A stretch of DNA of 10,578 bases, from contig JAFBAD010000390.1 in NCBI GenBank assembly GCA_019247975.1, positions 1 through 10,578 of the forward strand. The letters are read 5' to 3'. The notes beneath the pieces are model-generated. The model made no database searches, had not been told where the DNA came from, and saw nothing but the letters and a program-made list of their open reading frames with translations. The translations under genes and the position numbers were made by a program. Below, piece after piece: positions 7,401-10,578 of the stretch. This DNA comes from Acidimicrobiia bacterium. Lineage in GTDB: Bacteria; Actinomycetota; Acidimicrobiia; Acidimicrobiales; Iamiaceae. The stretch's first letter is position 1, and the number at the start of each line of letters is the position of its first letter.

Positions 7401-8886
7401 ACCGAACGTCGGCTCGACGACCCTGCGGTGGTCGCCACCCGTCTCCGACGGAGGGACGCCGATCACGGGCTACAACGTCTACGAGGGCACCTCTCCCGGT
7501 GGGGAGGCGTCGACGCCCGTGAACCCCGAGCCGCTGGCTGCGTCGGCGACCTCGTTCGACGCCACCGGGCTGACCGACCGGACCACGTACTCGTTCGTCG
7601 TGCAGGCGATCAACGCGATCGGTGAAGGCGCTCCGTCGAACGAAGCGTCGGCCGCTCCGGGATCCGGGGTGACGGTGCCCGGTGCTCCGGTGGACGTGAC
7701 GGCGTCGCCCGGCTGCACCTCGGCCACCGTGAACTGGTCGGCGCCGAGCTTCGACGGCGGCAGCCCGATCACCGGCTACGACGTCTACCTCGGTACGTCG
7801 CCCGGGGGCGAGGGAGCGGTGCCGGTCAACGCGTCGCCGCTGCCGGCGACGGCGACCTCGCTCCCGATCCTCGGGCTGGTCGACGGCACCACCTACTCCG
7901 TCGTCGTCCGAGCGGTGAACGCGATCGGCGAGGGTGCGTCGTCGGCCGAGGCGTCGGTGACGCCCGCGGCCGAGGCCACGGTCCCCACTGCGCCGGTCGT
8001 GTCGGCCGCCACGCCGGGGCACCACTCGGTCACGTTGGACTGGTCGGCCCCGACCTCCGACGGCGGCAGCGCCATCTCGGGCTACAACGTGTACGCGTCG
8101 ACCGATGCCGGCGGTGAGCTCCTGCCGGTCTCGGCCTACCCGCTGGCACCGACCTCGACCAGCTACACGGTCACTGGTCTGACCAACGGGACGACCTATT
8201 TCTTCCTCGTCAAGGCGGTGAACGAGGTCGGTGAGAGCGATGCGTCGAACGAGGTCCACGCGACACCGTCGTCGGGTGCGCTGCCCGATGCGCCGCTCAC
8301 CCTCCACGCCTACGCCGGCAACCGGAACGTGACCTTGAAGTGGCTCCCTCCGGCGCCTACCTCCTCCGGGCCGTCGTCGATCCTCGGGTACAACGTGTAC
8401 GAGGGCGCCAAGCCCGGCGCCGAGTCGACGACCCCGGTGAACGCGTCGCTGCTGCCACCGGACACGGCGCGCTACCGCGTGCCGGGCCGCAACGACACGA
8501 GGTACTACTTCGTCGTCAAGGCGGTGAACCTGGTCGGCGAGGGTGCTGCGTCGAACGAGGCGTTCACCACCCCGCGTCGACCGCAGGCGCCTGGCCCGGT
8601 CGAGCTCCAGGCACGCGCCGGGGCGCAGGGGGTGACGCTCACGTGGGCGGCGCCCCTGTCGAACGGTCGGAGCCCCATCACGGGGTACGCCGTCTTCGTC
8701 GGAACCAAGCCCGGCCACGAGTCGTCCCACCCGGTGAACCGGTCGCCGCTCCCGCGTGACGCCACGCGCTTCACCGTGCGTGGCCTGCAGGTGGGGAAGA
8801 CCTACTTCTTCGTCGTCGAGGCGATCAACGTGGTGGGCCGGGGTCAGCGGTCGAACGAGGTGCACGCGCGACCGACCGCTCACTGA
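4483..8886 (+). CDS. Large secreted protein with cysteine-rich head and nine fibronectin type III domains
   Basis: A 1467-residue exported protein. Residues 1-36 are a Sec signal peptide: MRRFSGQAGAVR, a hydrophobic core (VATVVVVALAAVGLI) and a PASA|AT cleavage site. Residues 37-182 form a beta-rich segment without a clear family. Residues about 183-285 resemble an IPT/TIG immunoglobulin-like domain (VSDVNPPYGPVSGGT, then AAWFGDVATNAI, VVPPKS and GIAVQLAD). Residues 286-558 are a Gly/Ser/Thr-rich beta-type region I do not recognise. The head (37-558) has twelve cysteines (57, 67, 121, 144, 270, 278, 317, 384, 447, 458, 511, 546), an even number that suggests disulfides. From 559 to the end come nine fibronectin type III domains of about 100 residues, each with W, GYNVY, GLTNGTTY and AVN...SNEA landmarks. 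There is no LPXTG, lipobox, C-terminal membrane helix or recognisable cell-wall-binding domain, so it is either released or held non-covalently. No enzymatic domain is recognised. Adhesion, matrix or polysaccharide binding is inference. Confidence 0.9.
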   Translation: MRRFSGQAGAVRSAVATVVVVALAAVGLITAGPASAATGSFSLSPVVGVRTGGPDACAIGPTSGTNCAVTIVVTGTGLPVADPASIGEQVSDDAAMVAIVDNDDGHSGWQAGRLTDTFSTCKVIIGASSDSTLILQVGNLGPTCPGYSIQPGDKVDVILYDHGSEFGRSTATASTPDTDATPLVSDVNPPYGPVSGGTSAAPGTGSVNVASSGVAAPIAAWFGDVATNAITAVDDTHYSVVPPKSSASQDNEGIAVQLADQTNGTSPVACTVLLPGGCADEFMYLSEHHSTLGPTPPFNFNWGVQLAGSSAADSKACGINGASGTSTGLSINGSVTGGGIGLDAGYGLSKSALGIPEALVGSATLNVTSPIVISVSLSGSISACEQIGIPDLSIPGIGGFYFVVGGSVQGSVTLTITINQGTYTLSGGMIPGSNEDDIRGASVTSNCVDGDGSPTTECVTTAVTASLTGTLSVSPLWFQVGPDEANVGAGFTAAAIGTITYPPLAVNGDICVAGNWAAQVNVGPFSGSTGGTFLGPFNIVGDGSICPLGATTGGGSTAPDAPIDLAATPGDGSANLGWTAPASDGGSPITGYNVYEGTGAGAESDTPLNASPLPPDTTSFPVTGLDNGTTYFFTVKAVNDAGESVASNEASATPTGPTGTVPGAPVDLAATAGDGSAHLEWSPPASDGGSAVTGYNVYEASAAGQESDTPLNAEPLTDPSFDVAGLTNGTTYFFTVKAVNEIGQGAASNEASATPSGATVTVPGAPTDLVATLGDGAAHLEWTPPASDGGSAVTGYNVYEGTSLGGESDTPVNAEPVTDPSFDVPGLTDGTTYFFTVTAINDSGEGAASNEASVTPSAVTVDVPGPVAIEALPGDGSATVQWNPPDSDGGSPVTGYNIYAAASAGGELLPVNASPLPPDATSFPVTGLDNGTTYFFLVKAVNDVGEGPASNEASTTPSALAGPPGPPVGLTAAPNVGSTTLRWSPPVSDGGTPITGYNVYEGTSPGGEASTPVNPEPLAASATSFDATGLTDRTTYSFVVQAINAIGEGAPSNEASAAPGSGVTVPGAPVDVTASPGCTSATVNWSAPSFDGGSPITGYDVYLGTSPGGEGAVPVNASPLPATATSLPILGLVDGTTYSVVVRAVNAIGEGASSAEASVTPAAEATVPTAPVVSAATPGHHSVTLDWSAPTSDGGSAISGYNVYASTDAGGELLPVSAYPLAPTSTSYTVTGLTNGTTYFFLVKAVNEVGESDASNEVHATPSSGALPDAPLTLHAYAGNRNVTLKWLPPAPTSSGPSSILGYNVYEGAKPGAESTTPVNASLLPPDTARYRVPGRNDTRYYFVVKAVNLVGEGAASNEAFTTPRRPQAPGPVELQARAGAQGVTLTWAAPLSNGRSPITGYAVFVGTKPGHESSHPVNRSPLPRDATRFTVRGLQVGKTYFFVVEAINVVGRGQRSNEVHARPTAH
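6157..8883 (+). repeat. Nine tandem fibronectin type III coding repeats, about 303 bp each
   Basis: Repeat units begin near 6157, 6466, 6769, 7072, 7372, 7678, 7984, 8284 and 8581, so spacings are 297-309 bp. Units 1-7 share SDGG or FDGG followed by a GYN/GYD motif, and GL.(N/D)GTTY or close variants. Unit 8 departs from this (APTSSGPSSILGYN, GRNDTRYYF), and unit 9 has SNGRSPITGYAVF and GLQVGKTYFF. Units 4 and 7 carry a GGELLPV variant of the loop that reads like GGESDTPVN in others. A single cysteine (residue 1078, unit 6) is the only one in the array. The order of divergence suggests recent duplication among units 1-4 and older ones at the C-terminal end. Confidence 0.92.
6370..6704 (+). 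repeat. Identical 32-bp DNA block in fibronectin units 1 and 2
   Basis: Bases 6370-6401 and 6673-6704 are identical by direct reading and 303 bp apart, encoding TYFFTVKAVN. A second pair, 6337-6381 in unit 1 and 7246-7290 in unit 4, matches over 45 bases with one difference (G/C at the twenty-first base). Identity including synonymous positions points to recent duplication or gene conversion and not only to protein-level constraint. Confidence 0.8.
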
Positions 8887-8899
8887 GCAAGCTGACGGC

Positions 8900-9979
8900 A
8901 TGCCGGATCTCGTCGTCGTCGGGGGCGGGGTGGTCGGCGCGGCCGCGGCGTGGCAAGCGACCCGCCGGGGAGCGTCGGTGGTGCTCGTCGACGCCCGTGC
9001 ACCGGGCCGGGCCACCGACGCCGGTGCCGGGATCGTGTCGCCCGAGACCGAGCCGCGCGACGCCTCGCCCACCCACCTGCTCTCCGCCGCGGCGCAGAGC
9101 TTCTACCCCGAGCTGATCGCGGCGCTCGAGGCCGACGGCCAGACGGAGACCGGCTACGCGCGCTGCGGGAAGCTCGTGGTCGCGCTCGACGACGAGCAGG
9201 CCGGCTGGCTGAGCGCGTACCTGGAGATGCTGCGCGACCCCGAGCGGGCCGCGGCTCCGGCCGACCCGACCACGCTCCACGAGGTCGATCCGGCCGAGGC
9301 CCAGGCGATGTTCCCGCCGCTGGCGCCGGTGACCGGCGCGTTCGTCAGCGAGGACGCGGCGCGCGTCGACGGCCGGCTGCTCGAGCGGGCGCTGCTGGCG
9401 AGCGCGGCGGCCCGAGGCGCGGTGATCGAGCACCGGCAGGTGGAGCGGTTGGCCGACCTGCCGGCGTCCGACGCGGTCGTCGTCGCCGGCGGCGCCTGGT
9501 CGCCCGCGCTCGTTCCCGACCTCGACGTGCGCCCGCAGCGGGGCCAGATCCTGCACCTCGCGGTCGACGACCCCGGCTGCGGGCGCTGGCCGGTGCTGAC
9601 CCCGCTCACCGGCCACTACCTCCTCGCGTTCGCCGACCGGGTGGTGATCGGCGCCACCCGGGAGGACGGCGCCGGGTTCGAGCCGGCGCTGACCGCGGCC
9701 GGCCAGCACGAGGTGCTCACCAACGCGCTGTCGGTCGCTCCCGGCCTCGCCGGCGCACCGGTGCTCGAGTGGCGGGTCGGGCTCCGTCCGGTCGCCGGAC
9801 GGGGCTACCCGTACCTCGGCGCGGTGCCCTCCTCCGGCCACGACCACGTCTTCGTCGCCACCGGCCACGGCCCGACCGGCCTGACCTGGGGCCCGTGGAG
9901 CGGTGCCGCAGTCGCCGACCTCGCGCTCGGCGCGAGCAGCGAGGCGGATCGGGCGGTGCTCGCCCGCTTCGCTCCCTGA
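8900..9979 (+). CDS. FAD-dependent amino-acid oxidoreductase, DAO family (glycine oxidase / DadA-like)
   Basis: A 359-residue flavoprotein. The N-terminus MPDLVVVGGGVVGAAAAW carries the GxGxxG dinucleotide-binding loop (residues 8-13), followed by the second strand VVLVDA, whose Asp31 is placed to bind the FAD ribose. Later landmarks of the DAO fold are VVVAGGAWSP (193-202), RPQRGQILHL (211-220), VVIGATREDGAGFEP (248-262), EWRVGLRPVAGRGYPYLG (290-307) and VFVATGHGPTGLTWGP (317-332). The Arg in GLRP matches the position that holds the substrate carboxylate in glycine oxidase. The family oxidises glycine, sarcosine or D-amino acids to the imine, passing electrons to oxygen or to a carrier; the exact substrate is open. 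The ATG at 8900 begins just before the first strand and lies 13 bp after the fibronectin gene stop, with no clear Shine-Dalgarno. Readthrough from upstream is possible. No thiamine genes are adjacent, so thiO is not asserted. It is predicted to be cytoplasmic. Confidence 0.85.
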   Translation: MPDLVVVGGGVVGAAAAWQATRRGASVVLVDARAPGRATDAGAGIVSPETEPRDASPTHLLSAAAQSFYPELIAALEADGQTETGYARCGKLVVALDDEQAGWLSAYLEMLRDPERAAAPADPTTLHEVDPAEAQAMFPPLAPVTGAFVSEDAARVDGRLLERALLASAAARGAVIEHRQVERLADLPASDAVVVAGGAWSPALVPDLDVRPQRGQILHLAVDDPGCGRWPVLTPLTGHYLLAFADRVVIGATREDGAGFEPALTAAGQHEVLTNALSVAPGLAGAPVLEWRVGLRPVAGRGYPYLGAVPSSGHDHVFVATGHGPTGLTWGPWSGAAVADLALGASSEADRAVLARFAP

Positions 9980-10081
9980 AGGCCCGCTGAGAGACGAGCC
10001 CGGGCCCGCCAGCCCCGTGCTTCGCCGCCCGGCTGCTGGGAAGAGAGGGGGCGTCGATCGGCATCACAACTGGAGGCGCTC
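9980..10081 (+). promoter_or_regulatory. GC-rich leader before the formate dehydrogenase gene, with possible stem-loop
   Basis: These 102 bp separate the oxidoreductase stop from the formate dehydrogenase start. One foldable arrangement is GCCCC (10012-10016) with GGGGC (10048-10052), enclosing CTTC (10020-10023) with GAAG (10040-10043) around a 16-base GC-rich loop. An alternative pairs CAGCC (10010-10014) with GGCTG (10031-10035). The 8-base palindrome GCCCGGGC lies at 9998-10005. No U-run follows, so an intrinsic terminator is not supported. No known riboswitch consensus is recognised. Such pairings are easy to find in GC-rich DNA, so this is weak evidence. Confidence 0.3.
10072..10076 (+). 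promoter_or_regulatory. Ribosome binding site deciding the formate dehydrogenase start
   Basis: A full GGAGG lies 5 bases before GTG 10082. The protein reads MRIPLRWPVLRQL from there, which fits the N-terminus of actinobacterial homologues. Confidence 0.75.
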
Positions 10082-10578
10082 GTGCGGATACCCCTGCGGT
10101 GGCCCGTGCTTCGTCAGCTCACGGACGGGGACCCGTCCGGGCGGGGCGACGCGGCCCGTTCGGCGGCCACCGAGCGGCTGACCAACCGGTTGCAGATGGC
10201 CGAGCGGGTGGTGAAGTCGATCTGTCCCTACTGCGGCGTCGGCTGCGGCCAGGACGTCTACGTCCGCGACGGCGAGGTCGTCCAGATCGAAGGGGATCCG
10301 GACTCGCCGGTCAGCCGGGGCCGGCTCTGCCCGAAGGGCTCCGCATCGCTGCAGCTGACCACCGGCGAGTCACGCCGCTACCAGGTGCTGTACCGCCGGC
10401 CTCGCAGCGACCACTGGGAGTCGCTCGACCTCGAGACCGCGATGGACATGGTGGCGGACCGGGTGGTGAAGACCCGTCGGGAGACGTGGAGCTGGGAGGA
10501 GGACGGCCAGCGGGTGCGGCGCACGATGGGCATCGCCAGCCTCGGCGGGGCGACGCTCGACAACGAGGAGAACTACCT
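10082..10578 (+). CDS. Molybdopterin-dependent formate dehydrogenase, alpha (catalytic) subunit, 3' end cut off
   Basis: The frame runs off the window after 165 codons. The enzyme family oxidises formate to CO2 at a molybdenum or tungsten bis-pyranopterin centre and passes electrons through iron-sulfur clusters. Visible here is the N-terminal [4Fe-4S] domain: Cys48, Cys51 and Cys55 in CPYCGVGCG, and Cys83 in GRLCPKGS. Lys85 matches the conserved lysine between the cluster and the pterin in E. coli FdhF. VVQIEGDPDSPVSRGRLC, ETAMDMVADRVV and the terminal SLGGATLDNEENY are strongly typical of the FdnG/FdoG-like actinobacterial branch. The N-terminus has no twin-arginine signal, unlike E. coli FdnG, so a cytoplasmic location is predicted. 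The active-site Sec or Cys lies just beyond the window. GTG 10082 has a good GGAGG. The preceding 102 bp suggest separate expression from the oxidoreductase. Confidence 0.93.
   Translation, partial: MRIPLRWPVLRQLTDGDPSGRGDAARSAATERLTNRLQMAERVVKSICPYCGVGCGQDVYVRDGEVVQIEGDPDSPVSRGRLCPKGSASLQLTTGESRRYQVLYRRPRSDHWESLDLETAMDMVADRVVKTRRETWSWEEDGQRVRRTMGIASLGGATLDNEENY

Noticed and set aside
5142..7625. An 827-codon open frame on the plus strand inside the fibronectin gene
   Set aside because: Arg-rich, repetitive translation in an alternative frame of the true gene, with no signal, motif or ribosome binding site.
6157..8883. Periodic repeats considered as a CRISPR array or DNA satellite
   Set aside because: The period is about 303 bp, in frame throughout and explained by fibronectin domains. 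There is no short repeat-spacer pattern.
8800..8883. Cell-wall sorting signal at the end of the fibronectin protein
   Set aside because: The protein ends within the last domain (ARPTAH) with no LPXTG, hydrophobic segment or basic tail in order.
6892..9072. A 726-codon open frame on the minus strand
   Set aside because: Antisense to the fibronectin repeats. Its repetition mirrors the repeats of the real gene and it crosses two genes.
8900..9979. Naming the oxidoreductase thiO
   Set aside because: The fold and GLRP arginine fit glycine oxidase, but sarcosine and D-amino-acid enzymes share them, and there are no thiamine genes nearby.
9990..10060. Intrinsic terminator after the oxidoreductase gene
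   Set aside because: Possible stems exist but no T-run follows them, and stems are common by chance in such GC-rich DNA.

Overview
This is a high-GC window (roughly 70% G+C by eye) with GTG starts, short Shine-Dalgarno sites and tightly packed genes. The gene content (a DUF222-type HNH protein, an actinobacterial formate dehydrogenase and a COG4880-type secreted beta-propeller) points to an actinomycete-grade bacterium, plausibly class Acidimicrobiia. The phylum-level call is fairly safe. The class-level call is inference.

Layout, left to right: (1) the 3' end of an HNH endonuclease gene (1-579). (2) A two-gene unit in which an ECF sigma factor (634-1146) overlaps by an ATGA junction a membrane-anchored, extracytoplasmic beta-propeller protein (1143-3587). 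(3) A convergent TesB-like acyl-CoA thioesterase (3581-4387, minus strand), whose stop overlaps the propeller gene by 7 bp. (4) A 95-bp divergent spacer. (5) A 1467-residue secreted protein (4483-8886) with a cysteine-rich beta-type head, an IPT/TIG-like segment and nine tandem fibronectin type III domains. (6) After a 13-bp gap, a DAO-family FAD oxidoreductase (8900-9979). (7) A 102-bp leader with possible RNA structure, then the first 165 codons of a molybdopterin-dependent formate dehydrogenase (10082-end).

How the genes may work together: the sigma/propeller pair looks like a co-translated regulatory unit in which the membrane protein takes the position of an anti-sigma factor but has a propeller outside and no zinc-finger anti-sigma motif inside. 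This is the best candidate in the window for an undescribed system. The fibronectin protein is a surface or secreted adhesion/scaffold candidate. Its repeats share near-identical DNA blocks, and domain charge runs from strongly acidic to basic along the array. The thioesterase, oxidoreductase and formate dehydrogenase look like ordinary metabolic genes with no obvious common pathway. No RNA gene, insertion sequence or CRISPR array was seen.
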